DNA of 64,000 nucleotides from Paludibacteraceae bacterium (GCA_024401435.1 JAKSLB010000002.1:124001-188000), one strand, 5' to 3'; positions 28,809-38,476 are shown, numbered from the stretch's first letter. Numbers and translations are program-made. The notes: generated from the sequence alone by a model not told the origin.

Positions 28809-28840
28809 CGCTGTTAAGTTTATGCATAAAAAAAAATAAG

Positions 28841-30388
28841 ATGAGTGTATCAGATTTGAGTGAACAGGAGATCCTTCGCCGTGAGAGCTTGAAGGCTCTG
28901 AAAAACATGGGAATAGAACCCTATCCTGCAGCTGAATATGTTGTTTCAGCACATTCCACAGATATTAAAGCAGAGTTTGATGATGACGCCCCTAGACGTG
29001 AAGTAACAGTGGCTGGTCGTATTATGTCTCGCCGTATTATGGGTAAGGCTTCATTTATGGAGTTGCAAGATAGTAAAGGTCGTATTCAAATATATGTTTC
29101 TCGTGATGAGATTTGTCCAGACGAAAATAAAGACATGTACAATGTGGTATTCAAAAAGTTATTGGATATCGGTGATTTCATTGGAATCAAAGGTTATGTT
29201 TTCCGTACACAAATGGGTGAGATCTCTGTTCATGCTGCCGAACTAACTGTTTTGAGTAAATCATTGCGTCCTCTTCCTATTGTTAAATATAAGGATGGTG
29301 TAGCATATGATGCATTTGATGATCCTGAGTTGAGATACCGTCAACGTTATGTCGATTTGGTTGTCAATGAAGGTGTCAAGGAGATTTTCTTGAAACGTGC
29401 AAGAATCGTAAAGTCTTTGCGTGATCAATTGAATGAGGCTGGTTATACTGAAGTAGAGACTCCAATTCTACAATCGTTGGCTGGTGGAGCTGCTGCACGT
29501 CCGTTTATTACACATCACAACACGTTGGATGTGGATTTGTATCTTCGTATTGCTACTGAATTATATTTGAAACGTTTGATCGTAGGTGGCTTCGAAGGTG
29601 TGTTTGAAATCGGAAAGAATTTCCGTAATGAAGGAATGGACAAAACTCACAATCCGGAGTTCACTTGTATGGAGTTGTATGTTCAATACAAGGATTATAA
29701 CTGGATGATGAACTTTACCGAAAAATTATTGGAAAATATATGTATCGCTGCTAATGGTTGCAGTGAATCAAAGGTCGGTGACAATGTGATTAGTTTCAAA
29801 GCTCCTTATAAGAGAATTTCTATTTTGGATTCTATAAAGGAAAAGACGGGGTATGATTTGGAAGGAAAGTCTGAAGAAGAAATACGTCAGATTTGTAAGG
29901 CTTTGAAAATGGAGATTGATGATACAATGGGTAAAGGTAAGTTGATTGATGAAATCTTCGGAGAATTCTGTGAGGGTACATATATTCAACCTACATTTAT
30001 TACGGATTATCCAGTTGAAATGTCACCTCTAACTAAGATGCATCGTTCGAAAGCAGGTTTGACAGAACGTTTTGAGTTGATGGTTAATGGAAAAGAGTTA
30101 GCCAATGCATATTCTGAGTTGAATGATCCAATAGATCAAATGGAACGATTCCAAGAACAACTTCGTTTGTCTGAGAAGGGTGATGATGAAGCTATGTTTA
30201 TCGATCACGATTTCGTTCGCGCATTGGAATATGGTATGCCTCCTACATCAGGTATTGGAATTGGAATCGATCGCTTGGTTATGTTGATGACGGGTCAAAC
30301 AACCATTCAAGAGGTTTTGTTCTTCCCTCAGATGCGTCCTGAAAAGAAAGCTCAGACAAAAGAAGAATCAGAGTCTAACGAAAAGTAA
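28841..30388 (+). CDS. lysS: Lysyl-tRNA synthetase, class II
   Basis: 515 residues from the ATG at 28841 ([17 protein letters not shown]), normal for class II LysRS. A 28-residue hydrophobic upstream extension is in frame but precedes the likely transcription start and is unlike LysRS. Seen: the N-terminal OB-fold anticodon domain (about 55-150) and the class II core with [39 protein letters not shown] (motif 2) and [15 protein letters not shown] (motif 3). It charges tRNA-Lys. The order lysS-gpsA-pgi, as I recall it, recurs in Bacteroidales. Confidence 0.96.
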   Translation: MSVSDLSEQEILRRESLKALKNMGIEPYPAAEYVVSAHSTDIKAEFDDDAPRREVTVAGRIMSRRIMGKASFMELQDSKGRIQIYVSRDEICPDENKDMYNVVFKKLLDIGDFIGIKGYVFRTQMGEISVHAAELTVLSKSLRPLPIVKYKDGVAYDAFDDPELRYRQRYVDLVVNEGVKEIFLKRARIVKSLRDQLNEAGYTEVETPILQSLAGGAAARPFITHHNTLDVDLYLRIATELYLKRLIVGGFEGVFEIGKNFRNEGMDKTHNPEFTCMELYVQYKDYNWMMNFTEKLLENICIAANGCSESKVGDNVISFKAPYKRISILDSIKEKTGYDLEGKSEEEIRQICKALKMEIDDTMGKGKLIDEIFGEFCEGTYIQPTFITDYPVEMSPLTKMHRSKAGLTERFELMVNGKELANAYSELNDPIDQMERFQEQLRLSEKGDDEAMFIDHDFVRALEYGMPPTSGIGIGIDRLVMLMTGQTTIQEVLFFPQMRPEKKAQTKEESESNEK

Positions 30389-30393
30389 AAAAC

Positions 30394-31392
30394 ATGGAGA
30401 AAACTCCAAAAATAGCCGTAATGGGTGGCGGAAGTTGGTCTACTGCAATTGCTAAGATTTGCATGTCCCAAAGAGATAGAGAAATCTGTTGGTATATGCG
30501 TCGTGATGAGCAAATCGAAGATTTCAAGAAATACGGCCATAATCCATCCTATTTGTCCACTGTACAGTTTGATACGGACCGTATATATTTCTCGTCGAAT
30601 ATCAATGAGATTGTGAAAAAATCAGATATTTTGATTTTTGCCACACCATCTCCATTCTTGAAACAACATTTAAAGAAATTGAGAGCTTCTTTGAAAAATA
30701 AGATTGTTGTTTCTGCGATTAAAGGTATTGTTCCAGATGAGAATTTGAATGTGTCGGAATATTTCCATCGTATTCATAATGTACCCAAAGAAAATCTGTT
30801 AGTTATTTCAGGTCCTTCTCATGCAGAAGAGGTGGCAATGGATCATTTAACTTATTTGATGATTGGTGGTCATAGCAGAGATAAAGCTAAACAGTTGGCG
30901 GAAATGTTGCAATGCCATTATGTGAAGACCTCTGTTGTGGATGATGTGTATGGTTTGGAGTATGCTTCGGTTTTGAAAAATGTATATGCTATCGCAGCAG
31001 GTATTTGTCATGGTTTAAAATATGGTGATAATTTCCAAGCTGTTTTGGTATCCAATGCCATTCAAGAGATGAACCGATTTCTCAATATCGTAGATGAAAA
31101 ACAACGAAATATTAATGAGTCGGCTTATTTGGGTGATTTGTTGGTGACGGCTTATTCTAAATTCAGTCGAAATCGTACGTTTGGAACGATGATAGGAAAG
31201 GGATATTCCGTTAAAACAGCTCAATTGGAGATGGAGATGATTGCTGAGGGATATTATGGTACGAAATGTATTTATGAAATTAATAAGGGATATCAAGTAA
31301 ATATGCCGATTTTAAATGCCGTATATAATATTTTGTATGGTAAAATTTCACCAGCCATTGAGATTAAGGTGTTGAGTGATTTGATGAGATAA
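30394..31392 (+). CDS. gpsA: NAD(P)-dependent glycerol-3-phosphate dehydrogenase
   Basis: 332 residues. It makes sn-glycerol 3-phosphate for phospholipids from DHAP. The N-terminal Rossmann motif is VMGGGSWSTAIAK; further motifs are AIKGI, GPSHAEEV and the catalytic-region LKNVYAIAAGI near 190. It begins 5 bases after lysS and is probably cotranscribed. Confidence 0.94.
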   Translation: MEKTPKIAVMGGGSWSTAIAKICMSQRDREICWYMRRDEQIEDFKKYGHNPSYLSTVQFDTDRIYFSSNINEIVKKSDILIFATPSPFLKQHLKKLRASLKNKIVVSAIKGIVPDENLNVSEYFHRIHNVPKENLLVISGPSHAEEVAMDHLTYLMIGGHSRDKAKQLAEMLQCHYVKTSVVDDVYGLEYASVLKNVYAIAAGICHGLKYGDNFQAVLVSNAIQEMNRFLNIVDEKQRNINESAYLGDLLVTAYSKFSRNRTFGTMIGKGYSVKTAQLEMEMIAEGYYGTKCIYEINKGYQVNMPILNAVYNILYGKISPAIEIKVLSDLMR

Positions 31393-31430
31393 CGAAGAGA
31401 TAAAAATAATTAAATTAAATACGATTAGAA

Positions 31431-32792
31431 ATGGAGAACATTAAGTTAAACATTGAAAACGCTTTCGCTTGTGAGTCTGTTTTTGTCACAAAGCAAGGTG
31501 TGAATGCATACGATGCAAAGGTTAAGGATTGCATGGAAATGTTGCATGCAGGTACTGGTAAAGGAAATGACTTCCTTGGTTGGTTGACATTGCCTTCTTC
31601 TATCACTGAAAAGTTTATGGACGAGGTAATCGCTACTGCTAAAGATTTGAGAAGCCGTTGCGATGTAGTTGTCGTTGCTGGTATTGGTGGATCTTATCTT
31701 GGTGCTCGTGCTGTTATCGACGCATTGTCTAACGCTTTCGCTGCATTCCAAAAGAGTAAAAAGAACCCTGCAATCGTTTTCGCAGGTAATAACATTAGCG
31801 AAGATTATTTAGCTGAGTTGTCTTCATTCTTAAGAAGAAAACAATTTGGTATCATTAATATCTCTAAATCGGGTACAACAACAGAAACAGCTTTGGCATT
31901 CCGTCTTTTGAAGACTCAATTGGAAGAGCAAGTTGGGAAAAAAGAGGCTCAAAAGCGTATTGTTGCTGTTACAGATGCTGCTAAGGGTGCATTACGTAAA
32001 TTGGCTACTCAAGAAGGTTACAAGACTTTCGTTATTCCTGATAATGTTGGTGGTCGTTTCTCAGTTTTGACTCCAGTTGGTTTGTTGCCAATTGCTGTTG
32101 CTGGTTATGATATCAAGAAGTTGGTGGCTGGTGCTGCTGCAATGGAAAAACTTTGTGGTAAGGACGTTCCTTTCTCAAAGAACCCTGCTGCTCAATATGC
32201 TGCTGTTCGTAACGAATTGTATCAAAAAGGTAAGAAGATTGAAATCTTGGTTAACTATCACCCTAAATTGCATTACATCGGTGAATGGTGGAAACAATTG
32301 TATGGTGAATCAGAAGGTAAGGATTTGAAAGGTATTTTCCCTGCTGCTGTTGATTTCTCTACTGACCTTCACTCTATGGGTCAATGGATTCAAGAAGGAG
32401 AACGTTCTATCTTCGAAACAGTCATCTCTATCAAGAGACCTAACAAGAAATTGATCGTCCCTTCAGACAAAGAAAACTTGGATGGCTTGAACTTCTTGGC
32501 AGGTAAACGTGTTGATGAAGTTAATAAGATGGCAGAGTTGGGTGTTGTATTTGCACACGTTGATGGTCAAGTACCTAACTTGCATATCGATATGCCTTTG
32601 TTAAATGAGTATTATATTGGTCAGTTGTTCTATTTCTTTGAGAAAGCTTGCGGTATTAGTGGATACCTTCTAGGTGTTAATCCATTCAATCAACCAGGTG
32701 TTGAGGCTTACAAGAAGAATATGTTTGCTTTGTTAGGAAAGCCAGGTTATGAAAAAGAAACTGAGGCTATGAAAGCAAGAATTAATAAATAA
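31431..32792 (+). CDS. pgi: Glucose-6-phosphate isomerase
   Basis: 453 residues, the shorter bacterial type. It interconverts glucose-6-P and fructose-6-P. Seen: [34 protein letters not shown] (sugar-phosphate loop), [16 protein letters not shown] and [14 protein letters not shown]. It lies 38 bases after gpsA. Codon choice is strongly biased (many Ggt/Gct, aag), suggesting high expression. A hairpin follows. Confidence 0.96.
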   Translation: MENIKLNIENAFACESVFVTKQGVNAYDAKVKDCMEMLHAGTGKGNDFLGWLTLPSSITEKFMDEVIATAKDLRSRCDVVVVAGIGGSYLGARAVIDALSNAFAAFQKSKKNPAIVFAGNNISEDYLAELSSFLRRKQFGIINISKSGTTTETALAFRLLKTQLEEQVGKKEAQKRIVAVTDAAKGALRKLATQEGYKTFVIPDNVGGRFSVLTPVGLLPIAVAGYDIKKLVAGAAAMEKLCGKDVPFSKNPAAQYAAVRNELYQKGKKIEILVNYHPKLHYIGEWWKQLYGESEGKDLKGIFPAAVDFSTDLHSMGQWIQEGERSIFETVISIKRPNKKLIVPSDKENLDGLNFLAGKRVDEVNKMAELGVVFAHVDGQVPNLHIDMPLLNEYYIGQLFYFFEKACGISGYLLGVNPFNQPGVEAYKKNMFALLGKPGYEKETEAMKARINK

Positions 32793-32833
32793 TTGATTGA
32801 TAACAATTGAACACTCTGTTCATTATAACCCAA

Positions 32834-32875
32834 AAGAGACTGTGTCTGTGAATCTTTTCGCAGACATAGTCTCTT
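32834..32875 (+). terminator. 15-bp hairpin after pgi, immediately before dedA
   Basis: AAGAGACTGTGTCTG (32834-32848) pairs with CAGACATAGTCTCTT (32861-32875) with one G-T mismatch. It ends 10 bases before the dedA start and is followed by a T/C-rich stretch rather than a pure U run. Confidence 0.7.
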
Positions 32876-32885
32876 CTTCTTTATT

Positions 32886-33527
32886 ATGGAATCTGTTATT
32901 CAATGGTGTTTAGATAATTTGAACTATTGGACCATTACTTTCTTAATGGCCATAGAGAGTTCTTTTATTCCTTTCCCGTCGGAAGTGGTTGTTCCTCCTG
33001 CAGCGTATAAGGCAGCAGCGGGTGAACTTAATGTAATATTTGTTGTGCTTTTTGCTACAATAGGAGCTATTATTGGTGCAACGATTAATTATGTGATATC
33101 TTATACATTGGGACGTACATTTGTATATTGGTTTGTTAATACCAAATTTGGACATTTGTGTATGTTGTCTCAAGAAAAAATGGAACGAGCAGAGGCTTAT
33201 TTTAGGGAGCACGGAATCTCTTCCACATTGGTGGGTCGATTAGTGCCTGCTGTACGACAATTGATTTCGATACCAGCAGGATTATCAAAAATGAAATTTC
33301 ACATCTTCATTCTTTTCACCTTTATAGGTGCAGGAGTATGGAATACAATATTGGCTTGTATTGGTTACGGACTCCATTCTGTTGTCCCAATGGACCAATT
33401 AACAGCTGCTGTTAGTGAGTATAAACCTTATTTGACAATAGGAGGAATTATCCTGTTTTTGATATTTGTAGGTTTTTTAGTCGTATCGGGTTTGAAAAAA
33501 AATAAATCGGATTTAAAAGAAAAGTAA
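32886..33527 (+). CDS. DedA/VTT-family membrane protein
   Basis: 213 residues with four to five membrane segments. The DedA (SNARE-associated / VTT) signatures are seen: the re-entrant region ESSFIPFPSEVVVPPAAY near 21-38 and GRLVPAVRQLISIPAGLSKM near 117. DedA proteins have been linked to undecaprenyl-phosphate or phospholipid scrambling and envelope stress tolerance; the lipid handled here is unknown. It is the first gene of a tight + strand cluster, with 4 bases to the nitroreductase gene. Confidence 0.9.
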   Translation: MESVIQWCLDNLNYWTITFLMAIESSFIPFPSEVVVPPAAYKAAAGELNVIFVVLFATIGAIIGATINYVISYTLGRTFVYWFVNTKFGHLCMLSQEKMERAEAYFREHGISSTLVGRLVPAVRQLISIPAGLSKMKFHIFILFTFIGAGVWNTILACIGYGLHSVVPMDQLTAAVSEYKPYLTIGGIILFLIFVGFLVVSGLKKNKSDLKEK

Positions 33528-33531
33528 AATT

Positions 33532-34269
33532 ATGTACAAGAAGAAATTATTTAATCGTTTATCTTGCGTGACTCTTTCTGTTGTGACTATTGCAAGTTTG
33601 TCTTCATGCCGCTCTAATACAGAGTCTGCTGCAAATGAAGAAGTAAAGGATACAGCAGCCATCGCATGTCCTGCTGCCACTTACACTATTGAGGAATCAA
33701 TGCAAGATTCGTTTGCCTTGTTGGCTCCTTCTAAAAAATCATCAATGTCATTGATTGAGGCATTAGCGAATCGTCGTACTGTACGTTCTTTTGCTGAGAC
33801 AGCTTTGTCAGACCAACAAATCTCTGACTTGTTATGGTGCGCATGCGGTGTTAATCGTGAAGACGGTAAGTTAACTGCTCCTACTGCTTGCAATGCGCAG
33901 GAGATTGATGTTTACTTATTCACTCCCAAAGCTATCTATTTCTATCAAAAAGCATCTCACTCTTTGAAGTTGTTTAAAGAGGGCGATTTTAGAGAGAAAG
34001 CTGGTAACCAAGCATTCTTTAGAACAGCTCCTATCGCAATTGCTTTAGTGGGTGACTTTGACAAAATGGGAAGATTTGACGAGGAAGGTAAACAATTTTA
34101 TTCAGCTACTGACGTTGGTTATGTAAGCCAAGACATTTATTTGTATTGTGCTGCTGCAGGATTGGCAACTGTTGCTTGTGGTAACATCGACAGACCTGCT
34201 ATTACAGAATTGTTAGGTTTGACGAATGCTAAGCCTCTATTGTCTCATCCCGTTGGTATTGAACAATAA
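33532..34269 (+). CDS. Predicted lipid-anchored nitroreductase-family (SagB-like) flavoprotein
   Basis: 245 residues. The N-terminus is a lipoprotein signal with lipobox SLSSC (Cys at about 25) and an acidic linker. The nitroreductase fold follows, with ANRRTVRSFAETALSDQQISDLLW near 80-103, YVSQDIYLYCAAAGLATVACG near 200 and a GI terminus. Family members are FMN-dependent oxidoreductases, usually cytoplasmic. Placement outside the cytoplasm by lipid anchoring is unusual and inferred from the signal only. The substrate is unknown. Confidence 0.85.
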   Translation: MYKKKLFNRLSCVTLSVVTIASLSSCRSNTESAANEEVKDTAAIACPAATYTIEESMQDSFALLAPSKKSSMSLIEALANRRTVRSFAETALSDQQISDLLWCACGVNREDGKLTAPTACNAQEIDVYLFTPKAIYFYQKASHSLKLFKEGDFREKAGNQAFFRTAPIAIALVGDFDKMGRFDEEGKQFYSATDVGYVSQDIYLYCAAAGLATVACGNIDRPAITELLGLTNAKPLLSHPVGIEQ

Positions 34270-34278
34270 TTTAGTAAG

Positions 34279-34956
34279 ATGAAAGGGAAATTCATTGTGA
34301 TTGAAGGTGTGGATGGATGTGGAAAATCCACACAACTCTCATTGATGACACAAGCATATGAAAAAATGGGTGTACAATGCAAGTACATCCATTTTCCTAT
34401 GCTTAATCAAGGTCTTTATGGAACGATGGTGGCCGAATTCCTCCGTGGAGAATATGGTTCCATTGAACAGGTTCATCCTAAATTAGTGGCTTTGCTTTTT
34501 GCTAATGACAGAATGGAACATATCGAGACTATCAAAAATTGGTTGAACGAGGGATTTGTGGTGCTTGCCGACCGTTATGTCTATTCAAACATTGCCTATC
34601 AAGGTGCTAAGTTAAAAACGTCGGAAGAGAAAAAGTCATTGAAACAGTGGATATTACAATATGAATTTGAGTATAATCAATTGCCTGTCCCTGATTGCTC
34701 TTTTTTCTTAAATGTTCCTTTCGAATTCGTTCAAAAAACTTTAGAAGCTAATCGTACAGGTGCTGAACGTGATTATCTGAATGGTAAACAGGACATTCAT
34801 GAACAGTCTATGGATTTTCAAAAACAGGTGTATGACGAGTATATGAAATTACTCGCTGAACAACCTCAGTTCATTAATATTGAATGTTTTAATCAACAAG
34901 GTCAGTTTTTGCCAAAAGAGACTATTCATCAAATGATGATGAATTATTTAAAGTGA
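34279..34956 (+). CDS. tmk: Thymidylate kinase
   Basis: 225 residues, slightly longer than typical bacterial Tmk. It phosphorylates dTMP to dTDP. Seen: P-loop IEGVDGCGKSTQL, the DRYVYSNIAYQGAKL dTMP-site motif near 97, and a lid-like RTGAERDYLNGK. It lies 9 bases after the nitroreductase gene and its stop is next to the start of the nucleotide-sugar dehydrogenase. Confidence 0.92.
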   Translation: MKGKFIVIEGVDGCGKSTQLSLMTQAYEKMGVQCKYIHFPMLNQGLYGTMVAEFLRGEYGSIEQVHPKLVALLFANDRMEHIETIKNWLNEGFVVLADRYVYSNIAYQGAKLKTSEEKKSLKQWILQYEFEYNQLPVPDCSFFLNVPFEFVQKTLEANRTGAERDYLNGKQDIHEQSMDFQKQVYDEYMKLLAEQPQFINIECFNQQGQFLPKETIHQMMMNYLK

Positions 34957-34961
34957 TAGAC

Positions 34962-36236
34962 ATGAAAGAGACTAAGATAGCTGTTGTTGGTTTGGGTTAT
35001 GTGGGGTTACCATTAGCTCGACTTTTTTCGACAAAATTCCCGACAATCGGATTTGATCAAAATGAAAGCCGTTTGTCTGAAATTTTAAAAGGACATGATT
35101 CCACCTTAGAGGTGTCGGATGAGTTATTGAAACAAGCACTAACTCAAAATGGCTTTTCTTGTACATCAGATATCCAGAAAATTAAGGATTGTAATTTCTA
35201 TATTGTCGCTGTTCCCACACCTGTTGATTCATATAATCATCCTGATCTAACGCCTCTACTCAATGCCAGTAAAACGGTAGGAAAGGTGATAAAAAAAGGA
35301 GATGTTGTAGTGTATGAATCTACTGTCTATCCTGGAATGACCGAGGAGGAGTGCATCCCTGTGGTAGAGAAATATTCAGGACTTCGTTTTAATGTTGATT
35401 TCTATGCTGGCTATTCTCCTGAAAGAATTAATCCGGGGGATAAGGAACATACAGTGGAGAAGATAAAGAAGGTGACATCGGGTTCTACGCCAGAAATTGC
35501 AGATTATGTTGACGAAGTCTATTCGTCGGTTTTGGTGAATGGTACGCACAAAGCACCTTCCATTAAGGTGGCTGAAGCATCAAAAATCATTGAAAATTCT
35601 CAGCGTGACGTGAATATTGCCTTTATGAATGAATTGGCAAAGATTTTTAATGCAATGGATATTGATACCAATGATGTGATAGATGCGGCTGCGTCAAAGT
35701 GGAACTTTATCAAAATGAAACCAGGATTGGTGGGAGGCCATTGCATTAGTGTTGATCCCTATTATTTAATTCAAAAGGCACAAGTGTATGGTGTTCTACC
35801 TCGTATCATGACGAACGCTCGTCGGTTGAATGATGGAATGGGAGATTATGTGGCAAATCAGGTGATTAAATGTATGAACAAAAAAGGATTGTTGGTGAAA
35901 AATGCAAAGATCCTGATTTTGGGAATTACCTTTAAAGAGAATTGCCCAGATGTTCGCAATACCAAAGTGGTTGATATCTATCACACGTTAAAGGAGTATA
36001 CCTCTAACATAACCGTTTATGATCCATGGGCTAATCATCAACGCATAGAATCTGAATATGGTATATCTATTGTGAATGCTTTGCCGAATGATTCTTATGA
36101 TGCAGTGATTTTAGCTGTTGCTCATCGAGAGTTTGCTGATTTGCATTTGCGTTCCTTATTAAAGGATTCCTCTTTGGGTGTCGTTTATGATGTAAAAGGT
36201 GTGGCACCACGAGAAGAGGTGGATGAACGTTTGTAA
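34962..36236 (+). CDS. UDP-sugar 6-dehydrogenase (TviB/WbpA-type nucleotide-sugar dehydrogenase)
   Basis: 424 residues from the ATG at 34962; a GTG at 34953 overlapping tmk would add three residues. It oxidises the C6 hydroxyl of a UDP-hexose or UDP-HexNAc in two NAD-dependent steps. Seen: the N-terminal Rossmann AVVGLGYVGLPLARLF, VYESTVYPGMTEEEC, GYSPERINPGD and catalytic Cys in LVGGHCISVDPYYL, with ITFKENCPDVRNTK in the C-terminal domain. The GERINPGD-type motif fits the UDP-GlcNAc/GalNAc branch better than UDP-glucose dehydrogenase. It is likely for capsule or LPS sugars. Confidence 0.9.
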   Translation: MKETKIAVVGLGYVGLPLARLFSTKFPTIGFDQNESRLSEILKGHDSTLEVSDELLKQALTQNGFSCTSDIQKIKDCNFYIVAVPTPVDSYNHPDLTPLLNASKTVGKVIKKGDVVVYESTVYPGMTEEECIPVVEKYSGLRFNVDFYAGYSPERINPGDKEHTVEKIKKVTSGSTPEIADYVDEVYSSVLVNGTHKAPSIKVAEASKIIENSQRDVNIAFMNELAKIFNAMDIDTNDVIDAAASKWNFIKMKPGLVGGHCISVDPYYLIQKAQVYGVLPRIMTNARRLNDGMGDYVANQVIKCMNKKGLLVKNAKILILGITFKENCPDVRNTKVVDIYHTLKEYTSNITVYDPWANHQRIESEYGISIVNALPNDSYDAVILAVAHREFADLHLRSLLKDSSLGVVYDVKGVAPREEVDERL

Positions 36237-36275
36237 TAGAAAAGAAGATATAATTCTATCATGAAAAGAGAGTGA

Positions 36276-36302
36276 AAGATGTATCATAAAGGTGCATCTT
36301 TG
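36276..36302 (+). terminator. Hairpin after the nucleotide-sugar dehydrogenase
   Basis: AAAGATGTA and TGCATCTTT pair (one G-U) around a 9-base loop, with T-rich sequence after it. Confidence 0.6.
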
Positions 36303-36322
36303 TATTTTTACGAATAATTTAT

Positions 36323-36330
36323 ATCTTCGC
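36323..36330 (+). promoter_or_regulatory. Possible -7 box (TATCTTCG) for the aminotransferase gene
   Basis: TATCTTCG differs from TAnnTTTG at one base and lies 48 bases before the start at 36378. Confidence 0.35.
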
Positions 36331-36377
36331 TAAAGCTGCTCGTATAGAATGTGTAGCGGAAATTTTTTTAGCAACTT

Positions 36378-37574
36378 ATGAATCAAACTAAAATACATTT
36401 ATGCTTGGCTCACATGAGTGAGTCTGGAATGGAACAAAAATATGTTCAGGAGGCATTTGATACGAATTGGGTTGTCCCATTAGGACCGAATGTCACTGCT
36501 TTTGAACACGATTTAGAAGACTGGTTAGAAAACAATGGAGCACATGCTAAATATGTCACGGCACTCTCTTCTGGAACAGCAGCGATTCATTTAGCGTTGT
36601 TGGCATGTGGAGTGGAACGGGGAGATGAGGTTATTTGTCAGAGTTTTACTTTTTGCGCATCTGCTAATCCTATTGTATATATTGGAGCCAATCCTATTTT
36701 TGTAGATTCGGAGGTGGAAAGTTGGAATATGGATCCATCTTTGTTACGGGAAGCTATTGAGGAGAGAATTAGACAAACAGGGAAAAAACCTAAAGCAATT
36801 GTAGCGGTTCATTTATATGGAATGCCAGCTAAAATGGATGCGATTGTTGAGGTGGCTAAAGAGTATCAGATTCCGTTGGTGGAAGATGCGGCAGAAGCAT
36901 TAGGTTCCAGCTATCAAGGAAAACCTTGTGGTGCATGGGGCGATTTTGGGGTCTATTCATTTAACGGGAATAAGATGATCACAACCTCTGGAGGTGGTGC
37001 AGTGGTTTGTCCGAATGAAGAGATGAAACAAAAAACGTTGTATTGGGCCACACAAGCACGAGAGTCTGTGCCTTATTATCAGCACAATCAAATCGGATAT
37101 AATTATAGATTGTCCAATATATGTGCAGGTATAGGAAGAGGACAAATGACTGTCTTGCCTGATCATATAGAGCATCACAGACGAATTGCTGATTTATATA
37201 AGCAAGCATTTATTAATATAGAAGGAATCGAGTATCATGATAATCCTTCTGATGCGTATGAATCAAATTTCTGGTTGAGTACCATTTTGTTAAAAAAGGA
37301 TTTGACGATAAAAGGAATGGAGCAACGGCAGAAAGAGGGTGAACCTAATTGTAATGTGGAAGCTTTGCGTAGGTGGTTGGAACAGTGTAATGTGGAATCG
37401 AGAACTTTATGGAAGCCAATGCATCTGCAACCCGTTTTTGCTGAGGCGAAGCATTATGTGAATGGAGTATCGGATGAACTGTTTAGTAGAGGTTTATGTC
37501 TGCCTTCAGGACCATGGGTAACAGAAGAAGATGTACACATGATAGTGAAGAGCATTGTAGACTCCATTAAATAG
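36378..37574 (+). CDS. DegT/DnrJ/EryC1-family PLP-dependent sugar aminotransferase
   Basis: 398 residues, family length. It transfers an amino group to a keto-sugar nucleotide for amino-sugar synthesis. Seen: TALSSGTAAIHLALLACGV near 63, VEDAAEALGSSYQGKPCGAWG near 170 (PLP-contacting Asp) and the PLP lysine in YSFNGNKMITTSGGGA near 195. It resembles PglE/WbpE-like enzymes working on UDP-4-keto sugars, whose substrate could be made by the dehydratase at 61 kb; that link is inference. It is monocistronic with a tRNA gene 72 bases downstream. Confidence 0.92.
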   Translation: MNQTKIHLCLAHMSESGMEQKYVQEAFDTNWVVPLGPNVTAFEHDLEDWLENNGAHAKYVTALSSGTAAIHLALLACGVERGDEVICQSFTFCASANPIVYIGANPIFVDSEVESWNMDPSLLREAIEERIRQTGKKPKAIVAVHLYGMPAKMDAIVEVAKEYQIPLVEDAAEALGSSYQGKPCGAWGDFGVYSFNGNKMITTSGGGAVVCPNEEMKQKTLYWATQARESVPYYQHNQIGYNYRLSNICAGIGRGQMTVLPDHIEHHRRIADLYKQAFINIEGIEYHDNPSDAYESNFWLSTILLKKDLTIKGMEQRQKEGEPNCNVEALRRWLEQCNVESRTLWKPMHLQPVFAEAKHYVNGVSDELFSRGLCLPSGPWVTEEDVHMIVKSIVDSIK

Positions 37575-37597
37575 GCTAAAAATAATAGACGAAAGAG

Positions 37598-37628
37598 TTG
37601 CTTAATTTGTATTTGTTTCCTAAATTTG
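37598..37628 (+). promoter_or_regulatory. Promoter of tRNA-Gln (TTG-N20-TAAATTTG)
   Basis: TTG at 37598-37600 and TAAATTTG at 37621-37628 are separated by 20 bases, a good Bacteroidota sigma-A promoter. It ends 17 bases before the tRNA. Confidence 0.65.
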
Positions 37629-37645
37629 CACCACTTTTAAGGTAT

Positions 37646-37716
37646 TGCCTTATGGTGTAATGGTAGCACATCAGTTTCTGGCACTGCTTGTCCGGGTTCG
37701 AATCCTGGTAAGGCAA
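37646..37716 (+). tRNA. tRNA-Gln (anticodon CUG)
   Basis: 71 bases fold into a cloverleaf: acceptor TGCCTTA/TAAGGCA, D stem GTGT/GCAC, anticodon stem TCAGT/ACTGC (first pair mismatched), loop TTCTGGC with anticodon CTG at 37678-37680, and T stem CCGGG/CCTGG with the TTCGAAT loop. CCA is not encoded. It reads CAG codons. A terminator follows at 37731-37756. Confidence 0.95.
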
Positions 37717-37730
37717 CAAAATAGCAAAAA

Positions 37731-37756
37731 GCTCTTGAGTCATCGAGGGCTTTTTT
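37731..37756 (+). terminator. Terminator of tRNA-Gln
   Basis: GCTCTTG and CGAGGGC pair (two G-U) around a 6-base loop, followed by T6. Confidence 0.85.
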
Positions 37757-37853
37757 GTTTATGGTTGGGAATGAATAGAAGAATGTTCTGCTTTAGTTTT
37801 CACTCATTATCCCACATTAGATATCCAAAATTACACACACAATATTATCAGCC

Positions 37854-38201
37854 ATGAATATCGATCAAAAAAAACTTGACGAGACAATCGTCTATTTCCA
37901 AACCAATCCGAAAGTAGAACTTGACGAACAGTTTTATCCTGTGTATACGTACGAAATGAGTCAGGCGTTTGTATTTCTGGAATTGGATGTTGATTATTTA
38001 AGTAATTACGAAAAGATTACAGCCAAGGGAATTCGCATAGAAGAGATGAACATTGGACAATTGAGCGCCATGTTCACCTTCATACAGCGTGGCGAACGTT
38101 TCTGTGACGGTCATATGGCCACGTACATCGAAGATGGAACAGTTTTGAGACTCCTTCTGCGACTGAAAGAATTGAGTAAATCATTACAAAACGATTTATA
38201 G
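37854..38201 (+). CDS. DUF6508-family small protein
   Basis: 115 residues. The C-terminal motif GERFCDGHMATYIEDGTV followed by a Leu/Arg-rich helix (LRLLLRLKEL) resembles DUF6508; family assignment is from memory. Function is unknown. The conserved RFCDGH block suggests a conserved Cys/His feature. It is a lone gene 137 bases downstream of tRNA-Gln, and base composition by eye is more GC-rich than its neighbours, so acquisition is possible. Its last bases, ATTTATAGAAATC plus CCTA-like sequence, recur at 54660-54679 in a decayed copy. Confidence 0.75.
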   Translation: MNIDQKKLDETIVYFQTNPKVELDEQFYPVYTYEMSQAFVFLELDVDYLSNYEKITAKGIRIEEMNIGQLSAMFTFIQRGERFCDGHMATYIEDGTVLRLLLRLKELSKSLQNDL

Positions 38202-38444
38202 AAATCTCCTAAATGTAATTCTTATCACTCTCGTATTCGACTCATTAATTTTGGTAAGGTTCGGAATGTTTCTGAAGTCGAGTATGACGTTCTGTACCTT
38301 ATAATATGTTTTCTTTTGCTTCGTTTCTCGGTGTATTTTTAAGCAAATCATTTAACAAAATATCTTTAATTGGGGATTCATTGTAATGTGTATGTTTATG
38401 TGCTTTTCATGTTAAAAAAAATAGTGAAAAAAAGTTAATTATTA
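38202..38444. other. Intergenic region before the giant gene, no gene seen
   Basis: This AT-rich stretch between the DUF6508 stop and the giant-gene promoter holds an imperfect dyad (ATTCGACT near 38254 and AGTCGAGT near 38295, long loop), possibly a transcript-end structure. I see no open frame of credible length. Confidence 0.4.
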
Positions 38445-38476
38445 TTTGTTGCATATCACTATGTTATCTATTTTTG
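38445..38476 (+). promoter_or_regulatory. Promoter of the giant surface protein gene (TTTG-N20-TATTTTTG)
   Basis: TTTG at 38445-38448 and TATTTTTG at 38469-38476 with a 20-base spacer match the full Bacteroidota promoter consensus. The leader would be about 115 bases long and contains purine-rich runs. Confidence 0.7.

Noticed and set aside
37645-37857. Short open frame spanning tRNA-Gln
   Set aside because: It runs through the tRNA and its terminator and has no protein-like composition.
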